In this document: positions 54,572 to 63,973 of the stretch, piece by piece
Numbering within the stretch: the stretch's first letter is position 1
How the letters are laid out: every line of letters begins with the position of its first letter
DNA from: Diphasiastrum complanatum
Lineage: Eukaryota > Streptophyta > Lycopodiopsida > Lycopodiales > Lycopodiaceae
Assembly (NCBI GenBank): GCA_029204225.1
Contig: CM055098.1
Location: forward strand, 16,322,859-16,386,858
Direction of reading: 5' to 3'
Length of the DNA stretch: 64,000 nucleotides
Position numbers and translations under genes: made by a program
The notes under the pieces: generated by a model
The model's database searches: none
Told to the model about the DNA's origin: nothing
Seen by the model: only the letters and a program-made list of their open reading frames with translations

Positions 54572-57433
54572 ATGAAAGTGACAGATGTCAAGTCACCATG
54601 CCACATCATCATCCCTTCCACACCGCTATTGCTTATCAGTGTTATTTTTCTTTTTTCTTTTTTACACTTTCTACCTGCGAGTTTATGCTTTCATGCACTC
54701 ATTTTCTTTGCGATCAAAGCACTCTTTTGCGAACTATTGCAATCTACGGAGCTATCGTTAAACATTCGAACAATGGCTTTCAGATCAGGTTCTAGCTCTA
54801 ATATCATCTGGAAAGCACATGCAGGAATCCGCCTGGCATCCATCCAGTCCTTTTTGGATCGATGCAGGTTGGGTGATTTGAAAGTGGACCCCTCCATCAT
54901 CCTCTCTGAAGTCAGTACTGAGTTTGTAAACTCTATACATTCAATTTCGGAGGAGGAATTCAAAGTTCAAGTACGAGGCAAATTCTTCACCATCTCTGAA
55001 GATTTGTTTTGCACAGCCCTCGGACTACCATTGGATGGGAAGCTAGTTGCAACAAATAAAGATTCGGTGGATGAAGCTGCCCATTTCCTAAGCAACTGCT
55101 TCGTACCCACGAAGGGGTACAAAATCTCTATGATCTGAGATGCGACATTCAAATTGTTTTGTAAATACGCAAACCAAGCCATATTTTTGACGGATGCGGA
55201 TGCGACAATTTCAGTACAAAATTTTGGCTACATATTGGATGCGCCTGTGGGTAATCCAGTATGCTTCGGCGTTATCACATACAAAGCGTTTTTGCGATGG
55301 ATCAAACATCAGAAGGTTTTTGGAGTCGGAGCCCATGTTTCTCGTCTGTGCGCTCATTTTCAAATTTTGACTGAGGCAGAGAAAATACTACTGACGGGAA
55401 GGATGTTGGCTCCCAAGCCAATTGATCTTTCCATCCTCATCTCTATACCTATTCTATTTACATCCAATGCTGCACCAGCAGTCGAAGTAGCAGCCACCAC
55501 TACTATGGAGAGTGAAGTTGTGGCAATGGAAACCGATGGAGCTGCTGTTGCTGCTGATTCTTCAAAGCCAGCATCTGCTTCCACATCTCAGAAACAGTCG
55601 AGCGCATCCACCTCTAAGGATGACGCAACCCAGTCCGATACATCCGACAAAGGACGAATAGCTGCTGAAGGTGACACTGGGGCACCTATGGCAGATGAAG
55701 AAGAACCAGATGACCAGCCCCAATGGTTTTGATCCATGACAGAAAAAGCCAAAAATCTACTGGCTGAAGTATATGAGTTTGACAAGTACCATCATCAACT
55801 CACGATGCAGCTTATCACCTCAAAGAGAAAATCACTAGACTCTTTGAAGGAGTCCTTCGAGAAGATCAATTTGCTCAAATCAGACAACATGAAGCTGATC
55901 AAACAATATCGTCCTCTCGAAACACAGCTTCAGACTTTAATAAAGGAAGCTGATTCTTTGAAGCAGACCAATAAGACGATTCACGCCAAGTCTGACAATT
56001 TTTAGACTCAAAACGATTCTTTGAAACATCAACTTTTGGCTACAAATCAACATAATGTCGCGCTTCAGAAACATTTACAGGAGGAGCGAATGACAAGACT
56101 AAAGGCAGAAGCTGCTCTGTCTCTGAGCACCACTGCAGGTTTAATCACTGTCAATATCACGAAGCTGAACCAGCTCCAAGGCCAGATGCTCAAAAAATTT
56201 TGAGTCAAGTTCTTACAACCGCTCGAGGATGCGAAGGCTCTTGTCGAGGAAGAGTTGGCGGAGCTGAAGGAACTCTCCAATGATGTCACTCCATCTTGCA
56301 GTGGGCCCGATGCACACAATGACTACCTTCAGGCCCTGCTGCGAATTGATGAACTCACACAGCAACTCCAAGTTGTGCTTGCCTGCATCGGAGCCTCAGA
56401 CCATCCAGAATTCTTGGAGGCTATCACGAAGATTGACCAGCTCGAACAGGAGCTGTCGAATCAAAAGCAACAAATGGAAGATTAGAAGCTGGCTGCTGAG
56501 TTGCAAGCTCAGAATTTGGCAACTACATCTACACAGCCAAAGCAAATGCGGCAAAATCAGTTGAAGGTATGTGTTGACAGATTTCGTGCATTTGCTGAAC
56601 GCTTCTGGAAATGGTGTCCACATGCTTTTAATATTGAGTTGCAATGGCGTGTGGATTACATGATGCTACCAGGCGCAGTAGGCATCGCCTTCGACGACTG
56701 GAAGCGACCTTGGGAGAAGGACGACTTTCTTTGGTTGTGGGCCCAGCTTTCTATCGAGCAGAAAGGATGTCTCTGCTGGGGCATAATCTAGGGTAAATTC
56801 CAGGATGTACCTTTCGGATCGGCAGAGTTATACATAGGGTCTTCCGCTATGTATGCTCTCGAATATATTCGTATCAAAGAACTTCAATTTTTGCGGAACG
56901 AAGATAATAAGCGTCATTTTTGGAGGTGAAAGTTGCAATTTCAGCTGTACAAACCACAAGCTGTTGCGGATTTAGGCGCATTCGACGATGCAGGTTTGCT
57001 GATAAATATAAATATGGCTTATCCGGAATTATTCAGTCTTTATGTGGATTGGGAGTGAAACCTTGCAGAATATTTTGCGGAGATTCGCCATAATTTGCAA
57101 GATCGAAGGAAGTCATTTCATTATAAGCAATTCTGTACATATACATTTTGGCAGTTTGATACCTTTGTGACGAAGACATTAGTTTTTGTTCAGAATCTTT
57201 ATGTTGAAAGCAATTTTATTAGATTTTTAGCTCGTTATCGTAAAGAAATCGGTCTACGAAGTGATTCAGATGAAGATACCAAGTTAACCCAGGAGCTGTT
57301 TGATGGAACATTACTCCCGGTTAAGTTAGAAGAATTCGGCAACTTACCAGTTGGCTGCTATACAAAATCAAAAGAAGATTTGCTCTTAATCGAAGCTCAA
57401 CAAATGGCTCAGCTAAATGTTCTCCGCCTATAA
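54572..57433 (+). pseudogene. About 950-codon frame-preserved ORF of unknown function
   Basis: One reading frame continues for 2.86 kb, interrupted only by eight single stops (TGA 55136, 55730, 56201, 56927, 57056; TAG 56003, 56483, 56789) and closed by TAA at 57431. Likely start ATG 54775 (MAFRSGSSSNIIW). N-terminal globular part with FKVQVRGKFFTISEDLFCTALGLPLDG and a following CFGVITYKAFLRWIKHQK, then a Ser/Thr/Ala/Asp-rich linker (residues about 240-320). A long coiled coil follows (55740-56500: EKINLLKSDNMKLIKQYRPLETQL, ELTQQLQ, KIDQLEQEL). Last is a C-terminal region rich in aromatic residues (FWKWCPHAF, WEKDDFLWLWAQL). The VRGK..TI....ALGLP.xG pattern recalls N-terminal parts of uncharacterised plant retrotransposon-associated proteins. 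It lies directly behind gypsy D integrase and directly before the ParB/methyltransferase gene; it could be the 3' ORF of D or the 5' part of the next gene. Confidence 0.55.
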
Positions 57434-59438
57434 ACCCTTCGAATCTTCAAAAAGTAGACATGACTAAGCACATTGTGATGGCCAAAAACTCTCGAACCTC
57501 TTCCTTTGGGCTGTTTATACTTCTGGCAAAGGGTCGTCTACCTTCGAAGCACAAGGACACATGCTTTGGAAGGTAGCGGTTGCAGACGAGAATGATGGAT
57601 TTACAAACCTAGTTATAAGAGCGATTGACAAGAAAATATTTTTGTACATTTTGGAGAACGGGTTTATGAAGGTCCGTCTTTGTGAGTAGGCCATGCTTCG
57701 AAACTCCTTCGATGATGCCCTGAAGACAATTGTAAGTTTAATCTTTTTTGCATGGCAACAAAATTTGAGTATTAGTTATCTTTTTATGCTTAGCATGGGT
57801 ATGGTTTCTTTATAATTACTTTAAGTATTTTTTTCAGACATTGAAAGCTGCAATACAAATGGCTGCTGAATCTCTGAAAAACAAAAAGAGGACTCTATGC
57901 TTGCTAAATCTGCAAGATCATTATCCTTTCGCAAGAGGTTGGCTTCCTCTACCCAGAAAGACACCCAAACACCTGATTCTACTACTGGATCAAGATTTAT
58001 GTCAACTCCAACGAGAAAATGTAGCGGTTTGGAAAAACTCCAAGAAGCATCCTCCCCACTTAAATCGAGAGGATTTAAAACAAAGCATGATAAAGGAGTA
58101 CATCCTAGCTCCTCTAAGAGACCTCAGCCCTAGACTTCTAATTTAAATCTACCTGGGGCTAGAATTAATTTTAATCTAGAGCTAGCTAGCAAGGCCAAGA
58201 TGCGCCAAATTATTCATGAAACTAAAAAAATCCCAGCCACAACGTTCATTCTTGACATTAAACAATGTGAAAGGCCTCCAATTGACCCAATCACCGGTGA
58301 TAGGCCCATGGAAGTGAGAGAGCCTAATTCCTCTCATGTACATAATCTAAAGATAAAATTTAAAGACCACACCCAAGCCATTGTTATCTCATTCATTGTC
58401 CTTGTGGACCCTGTTGACTGTCCAACGGTAGCAAATTTTGATGTCCAAATTATAGCACACCTATAAAAAAAAAAATGGGCGGAATCCATAGTTTGCAAGC
58501 CAAAAAAGAGCTCTCCATTGAGTATCCTCATGTACAATCATTTAGGCAAGTTATTGCTATAGTTTTTGTTGAGTTGACCGTTGAGGAAGCCAAGCTTCTT
58601 ACCTGGGATCATAATATCGACCAGAATTACAGGCTAAAGATGACCATTATTCAACGAGTCAGATTTTTTCGCAGAGAGAACTTGAGGCTTCAGAAAGAAG
58701 GAGACAAAACAAATATACAATTGAAGTGCCTTTGTGCACAGGAGACTGGGCTTCCATTTGATGAGAAAAATCCAGCCTCCTCACTTACGAAATATGACAA
58801 TTTTTTTCAGTTGGCCTTTCGAAAAGGGCAGGTGATTTTTGTTCTTATGAATCTTTCTGTTATTTCATTTTCTTAAATCAAATTACAGTCCTTTAGCAAA
58901 TTATTTTCTGTACAGATTTGGGACCTTGTCGATAAAATTTTTGACAAGTGAGACAGATTTGAGATAAAGGGACAACTTCCAAAAGGGTTGTCCTCCCAAA
59001 GGAAAAAATTCACACAATCCACTCTTGCCCCCATCCCCCAAGATATGGGGATATCGGAGTGGAAGAATATGCAAGGCATCTCATCAAAGGATGTGGTTGT
59101 GAGTGTCCTGTCGAGAGTTGTCGATGAATAGCTTAGCCTTACTGAGATGGGAAAAGATTTTCAAAGGTACTTTTGATTTTCTAAAACAAGATTCTTATTT
59201 TTTACTCAATTGCAAAAACTTGGATCTAATCATTGTTTTTTTTCAGACACATGCTTTTCATAACACTTCAAGAGACTATGGTAAAGAGCCTGAATTGCAA
59301 AGATTGGGAGGAATGACAACAGGTGTACCCAAACAGCTCAAAAGATGAAGAGTTGCAAAGATTTCTTATTTTATGCAAAGATATGGTAAGCTTTTTTACA
59401 TAAATCGACTTTAAATTACCAGTTTGTGAATAGTGTTT

Positions 59439-59844
59439 ATGCTAAGCATGGGTGTTTATTTTTAACTATTTTGTAGATTTTTAGTTTGACATCATTATTC
59501 ATGCTTAGCATAAGTTTTTATCACTTTTAATTTCAAGTTTTGCATTTGAGAGACCCATGTTTAGCATATGTGTACCTCTAATATCCTTACTTCTCTTTTA
59601 AATAATTGTTTTTAAGATTGTCATTCATGCTTAGCAAAAGTGTATTTTTAATGTTTGTTATTTCCTTTTATATTGTTGTTTTTTTGAATAATCACTCATG
59701 CTTAGCATTAATTTATGTCACTAACAGTACTTTTCACATTTGAATGTCATGCTTAGCATACGTGGATTTCTACTCTTGTCAAATCTTTCTAAATTATTCT
59801 TCTTAATATTTCAGTTTAACATTTAGTAAATCCATGCTTAGCAT
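59439..59844 (+). repeat. Intronic array of ATGCTTAGCAT palindromes
   Basis: Seven copies of an 11-bp palindrome (ATGCT-W-AGCAT) inside intron 59386-59865: 59439, 59501, 59557 (one mismatch), 59627 (one mismatch), 59698, 59749 and 59834. An eighth lies in the first intron of the same gene (57786-57796). Spacing is 51-85 bp. The right flank is often RRGTG. Spacers are T-rich and only loosely alike, so this is an old tandem array whose core stayed conserved. Confidence 0.85.
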
Positions 59845-60805
59845 AAGTGCTTCTATTTTTCATAGAGTTCTAAAGATAGAAAGATTGGGCAGCTTCTTGA
59901 TTAGTTTAGAACTCACCTGCAAAAGCTAACACCGAGAAAAAACACAGAGAATCTCAACAGACTGGAGACTCAAACGTTGATGATGATCCCAAAGGGACGT
60001 TTATTCCCAAGTATGTTGATGATCCTCCTTGTTTTTATACATTACAACAAGGTGATGCAAGAGAGATCTCTAAGTTTGTAAAAAGAAAACCTTACACTCT
60101 CTGCATCTCTGATGTTCCATACGGCTTCAAACTTGCGGGCTCATTGAATGATGATCTCTTGTTTAAGTACACCGAAGTAAAGATGTTATTCCTGGTTTCT
60201 TGGAGATCACTACCGCTCCGCTCTGGAGGATAGTGATATTTCATCCCAATTGGCAACAAGTAGGTGTTCACAAGGCCCTACTGGAAGTTTGCAATGCAAG
60301 GATAGAGAACGCCATTTGGTAAGCTCTGTTTTTAATCAAACATATATATTTACAAGTCTTTTTAATATTTTTAAACATGTTACATTATTTGGTTTTTTGA
60401 TTATTTGTTTTCAATGTTTGTAGGTACAAGCCAAATGTGCGCAATTCTTGTGGTGCACGTCTCTGTAATGAGATCGAATATCTCAGCATCGGCTATTTCT
60501 CTACCGATGGAAAGAGATCCATGTTGCACTACAACATTGTAGGAAACATGGATTTTGGAAATCATTTTGATTTTCCTACAATGACAAAAAAAATTAAAAA
60601 ATTTGATGACTGGTTCTGTGTCTTGTCCATACCAAAAGCCACAACAGCTTGTAAATAAATTAATTAAAATATATTCTCATCCCGTAGACAGGATTTTAGA
60701 TTTATGTAGTAGTAGTGGCACTACTAGTGCATATGCTGTCCAAAAGAGCAGACATGTTGTGGCCATAGAATTAGATGAGAGTTTATCAAGTTTTGTTAAA
60801 ATGAT

Positions 60806-60871
60806 TTTATTAAATCTTTTGTCACATTCGCTGATCAGTTTATCAAATCTTTTGTCACATTCGCTGATCAG
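60806..60871 (+). repeat. 33-bp in-frame tandem duplication
   Basis: Two copies (60806-60838, 60839-60871) with two differences, right after methyltransferase motif I. It adds a repeated NLLSHSLIS and displaces the expected C-terminus. Confidence 0.85.
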
Positions 60872-60880
60872 TGCATGAAG

Positions 60881-61544
60881 GTTGCTTGTGTTACACAGGG
60901 TAGCGGGCCTGCTCACGCCCGCTACGAGCTAGTTTGTTCGGAACGAGCTTAAAAGCTTCGAGTCTGCTATGCACTCCTGCAGAAACTCGTGAAAACTGAT
61001 CTGCAAATTGAGAATATATCTGCGACCTCACATTTCAAGGAATTGTTTGACTCACTGATCTGCGAATGTGAATTTGTGAATCTCTGAAATCCTACTCCTG
61101 CGATCTCACAATTTCTAGGAATCGTTTGACTCACTGATCTGCCAATGTGACAAAAGATTGTGAACTGGCAATTCATAAATCTACCAACCCATCAACTTCT
61201 GTCATGATTATGAATATGTCAGATTGGCGATGACTCTAAATCATCATAGCGCTGATTTTTCTAATCGGCTTTGGTTCTGTGGAGCTATTCTACAAGCTTC
61301 ATACTATGGACAGGGTGTTCGGCTTCATTCATCACTAATTTTAAAAAAAATTGCCAAAATAAACAGATCTAGCACATCTACGTTCCAACAAAAAACAAAT
61401 TGTGGTCACGTTCAGTTTCAGATTGCTATGTCCTAAATTGCTATGTAAACAATCTATCTTGAGATTGCATCCATCCCCCATCAATGCAACATGATTACAT
61501 ATAGATAGTGTCATCAATCAAAGAACTTCCTCAGAAATATAGTT
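60881..61544. other. Intergenic, two-copy 79-bp repeat
   Basis: No gene. A repeat of about 79 bp (GTTTGACTCACTGATCTGC at about 61045 and 61124) occurs twice. The rest is unremarkable. Confidence 0.5.
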
Positions 61545-61840
61545 TCAATAACAATCAAAGCTTTTACTATGCAATTGAGTCTCATCATTGCTGTCCCCGA
61601 GAGAAGATACAATATAGTAGCAAATCTGATGATTTTGAATATATCACAAAACGATATAATATACTGACGAACAGCAGCAGGTTCTTAATTACCAGACGCA
61701 CTAATCTTGCTCTGAGAAATAAGGGCATTTTCTACACTCTACTAGCATCCTGTCAAGTATCTCAATATATAAACTCATATCTCGGTATCAAACTATGAGA
61801 ATAGGCGTGGAATTTGAATAGACTCATATGTGGAGTGATG

Positions 61841-61923
61841 CTTCTTGGTTTCCAAGGGGAGGCTCGAACCTGGGACCAAAGAAACTTTGGATGCCAAGCC
61901 AACCAACTGAGCCAACCCCGTTA
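61841..61923 (-). repeat. tRNA-derived SINE, copy 4, in the ASR copy 2 flank
   Basis: 83-bp minus-strand element. In its own orientation: GGGGTTGGCTCAGTTGGT (A box), CCAAAGTTTCTTTGG, GGTTCGAGCCTCC (B box), end GGAAACCAAGAAG. Perfect 17-bp target-site duplication TCATATGTGGAGTGATG at 61824-61840 and 61924-61940. The paralogous ASR copy 1 flank (about 15190-15205) has the site without the insertion. Confidence 0.92.
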
Positions 61924-61958
61924 TCATATGTGGAGTGATGACTTCGATTGTTGCTGAA

Positions 61959-62473
61959 TTAGAAATGGTGTTTTTTGGCCTCTTTTTTTGCATGTTTCAC
62001 TTCGTGGCCCTCATGAAATGTGACGCCCAACATACCAACAGCCACTGCTTCGGCGATGGATTGTTCAACCTTGTGCCTGTGGGCGTGCTCCGGGTGCTTC
62101 TTTGCTTCATGTTTCTCGTGCTGTTCACAAACAGAACTTAAGTGAGTGCGGCCAATCGCAGCAAATTACTGGATATCTCTCCAGCAGATATATCAGACGA
62201 TAAACATAAATGCCTGACAAAATCTACGTGGACCATTTCAAACTACGAGATTGACGCATCAAGAGGAGAAAAAGTGCTGATTGAGGTGAATTTCATGTGA
62301 CTTACAAGTGCAAACGCTCCTGCCGCCAGCGTCCCTGCTTCTGCAAGGTGTTTTTTGTGCTTGTGTGCTTTAACCTCTTCCTTCGCGTTGTAAGATGGCG
62401 CATGGTTACCAGGCTGCTCGCTGGCCTTGCGGTGGAGGAAGCCGTGATGCTCATGATGATGGCCTCCAGTCAT
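61959..62473 (-). CDS. ASR: ABA/water-deficit-stress protein ASR, copy 2 (2 exons)
   Basis: Complement of exons 62306-62473 and 61959-62120, 109 residues, intron 185 bp with the same GTAAGT donor and AACAG acceptor as copy 1. ATG 62473, stop TAA 61959-61961. Exon 1 [21 protein letters not shown], then [20 protein letters not shown]. Exon 2 [44 protein letters not shown]. About 8 of 109 residues differ from copy 1, mostly in the linker between His-rich start and ABA/WDS domain. Both reading frames and splice sites are intact, so both copies are likely expressed stress proteins of nucleus and cytosol. Confidence 0.93.
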
Positions 62474-63065
62474 GTTGTAATATAGCTTTCGGTGCCTTGC
62501 AGATATGTAACAACGTGACAGAACCGACAGCCAAGGGGGAATTAGTACGGAGTGCCAGAGAAATTAAGATCAATGAGGAGGAGCACAAAGATAGTAGATT
62601 CAAACTATCAGAAACACAATGAGGCAGCCCAGACGAGATGATTAAGATAGTGAGCAATCTTGTAAGCAGCTTGCGATGAGACTTATAAGCTTGAAGTGTG
62701 TGTTGAGATAAGAAGGATATTCAGACGTTCTTATATATATGTATACATATTGGGAATGATCAGTAGTATATTGTGTTGTAGGTAATTAGGAGAAGAAGAT
62801 AGTAGTGGAGTATCGGACGCGGATTTGGTATGGCATGGCGGTTGCTGTTGCTTCTTGGATCGATCATCCATTCATCCATGAGCTACCGAGTGGATGCGAC
62901 GCGTCACGCGAAGTCTGAAGAAGGGACAGATTCGAAGGAAAAGAGAGAGAGAGAGAGAGAGAGAGAGCGCAGCAGCAGCAGCAGCAAATAACAATAATAC
63001 AAAAAATAAAATAAAAAGAAGAACGCGCTTTGACTTTGGAGATGAGACCTTCCTGGTTTTGAGGC
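62474..63065 (-). promoter_or_regulatory. ASR copy 2 upstream region with expanded microsatellites
   Basis: Homologous to the copy 1 upstream region. TATA-like run at 62732-62740. At 62943-62968 a (GA)n of about 13 units and at 62969-62985 a (GCA)n of about 6 units replace the short GACAGAGAGCAGCAGCA of copy 1 (about 16250-16266). The GA run lies about 200 bp upstream of the TATA box. Confidence 0.6.
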
Positions 63066-63105
63066 AGAGCAACCAGGAATGCCCCGTTTTGAGGCACAGC
63101 AGCCA

Positions 63106-63228
63106 ATAATATTAATATCCCTGCTTTTATTAAAAATGAATACCTGGTTTTGAGGCACTCATGATCATAATATTAATATCCCTGCTTTTATTAAAAATGA
63201 ATACCTGGTTTTGAGGCACTCATGATCA
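63106..63228. repeat. 60-bp tandem duplication
   Basis: Two near-perfect copies of a 60-bp unit containing ATTAATATCCCTGCTTTTAT and GGTTTTGAGGCACTCATGAT. The GTTTTGAGGCA word also occurs twice just upstream (about 63055, 63086) and in the copy 1 flank near 16318. Confidence 0.85.
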
Positions 63229-63312
63229 TGGAAACTCAAGTGTGTGGCCATTCTAGTGTATCTAGTGTCATTTGGAATATAGTAATAGACCTTAGCTGCA
63301 CAATGCCTCTCA

Positions 63313-63958
63313 TGTGAAAGATTTAACTAGTTTGATCATATTTGTTACATTTTTATATTTGAAAAATTGAGTCCAACTTTATATTAGACTTAGAGTTTGA
63401 CTTTCAAAGTTCATTAGTCTAAATTTCATTTAAATAAACACTTTTTGAAAGTGTGAGAAAGTTAGAAGTCGACTTTGAGTATATTCAAATTTAAATGTTG
63501 GCTACATTGAATCTAGATCCAAAAATAGTAGGGTTTACATTTTGGAGGGAAAGCCAAGTGGCCAAATAGGGTTTGGACTTGTTATAAATGGATGTAACTT
63601 GTGGAGAGACATATTTTCTCTCTTCTCTATCTCATTTCATGCTTATACATAGTTCTCTTGGGTTCTACTATCCATTGGTGCACTATACTTGTAATTGCTT
63701 GGAATTCTATGTGTATAATGATCTATATTTACTACTTTTGGATCCACACGTGTGAAACATAGTAGCTTGCTGGTTTTGTATAGACATCAACAGTACTTTG
63801 TGTTTTGATTCATGTTTGATCAAGTTCTATTAGAGTTTGCATCTTATTTTGTGTGTAGATGCTGATTTTTTTACATTGGCAAGATTGGTGAAGTAGCTTC
63901 TTTTGTAACCAAAGATCTTTTATGGATTTGGATCATTTATGATCTGAATTCTTTCACA
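63313..63958 (+). repeat. copia LTR, complete (5' LTR of an element leaving the window)
   Basis: 646 bp, TGTGAAAGATTT to TTTCACA, directly followed by a tRNA-Met PBS. It matches the truncated 3' LTR at 14358-14605 over its first 250 bp. It contains TATAAATGG at about 63583 as a likely TATA box and CCACACGTGTGAAAC (63744) as a G-box palindrome like those of the copia 3 LTR. Confidence 0.8.
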
Positions 63959-63973
63959 TGGTATCAGAGCTTG
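63959..63973 (+). other. copia primer-binding site (initiator tRNA-Met)
   Basis: TGGTATCAGAGCTTG right after the LTR; the standard copia PBS. The body of this element lies beyond the window's right edge. Confidence 0.88.

Larger units (their letters stand above)
57440..60880 (+). pseudogene. ParB-like domain / N6-N4 DNA methyltransferase fusion gene, copy 2
   Basis: Multi-exon gene with GT-AG introns 57732-57837, 58832-58915, 59167-59246, 59386-59865 and 60319-60423. Exons give: an acidic/hydrophobic segment (57560-57731), a basic Ser-rich linker (57897-58133), and the ParB-like domain (58144-58690). The domain reads CERPPIDPITGDRPMEVREP, SFIVLVDP, GGIHSLQAKKEL, LTVEEAKLLTWDHN. A helical middle follows, then a beta-class methyltransferase: motif IV ISDVPYGFKLAG (60105-60140), IWYKPN across the last intron, IEYLSIGYFS, KPQQLVNKLI, and motif I ILDLCSSSGTTSAYAV with acidic IELDE. 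Motif IV before motif I is the beta-class order of bacterial N4-cytosine/N6-adenine methylases (PF01555). The catalytic (S/D)PPY reads DVPY. Frameshifts lie in the A-run near 58466 and near 60630, plus six TGA/TAG stops. It would modify DNA in the nucleus. Confidence 0.7.

Noticed and set aside
57841-58146. 101-codon ORF in the frame of 57841
   Set aside because: Only its first about 20 codons match the expected exon; the alternative frame from 57897 continues into the ParB-like domain, so there is a frameshift near 57897.
62864-63158. Overlapping ORFs on both strands upstream of ASR copy 2
   Set aside because: Driven by GA and GCA microsatellites; not conserved in copy 1.
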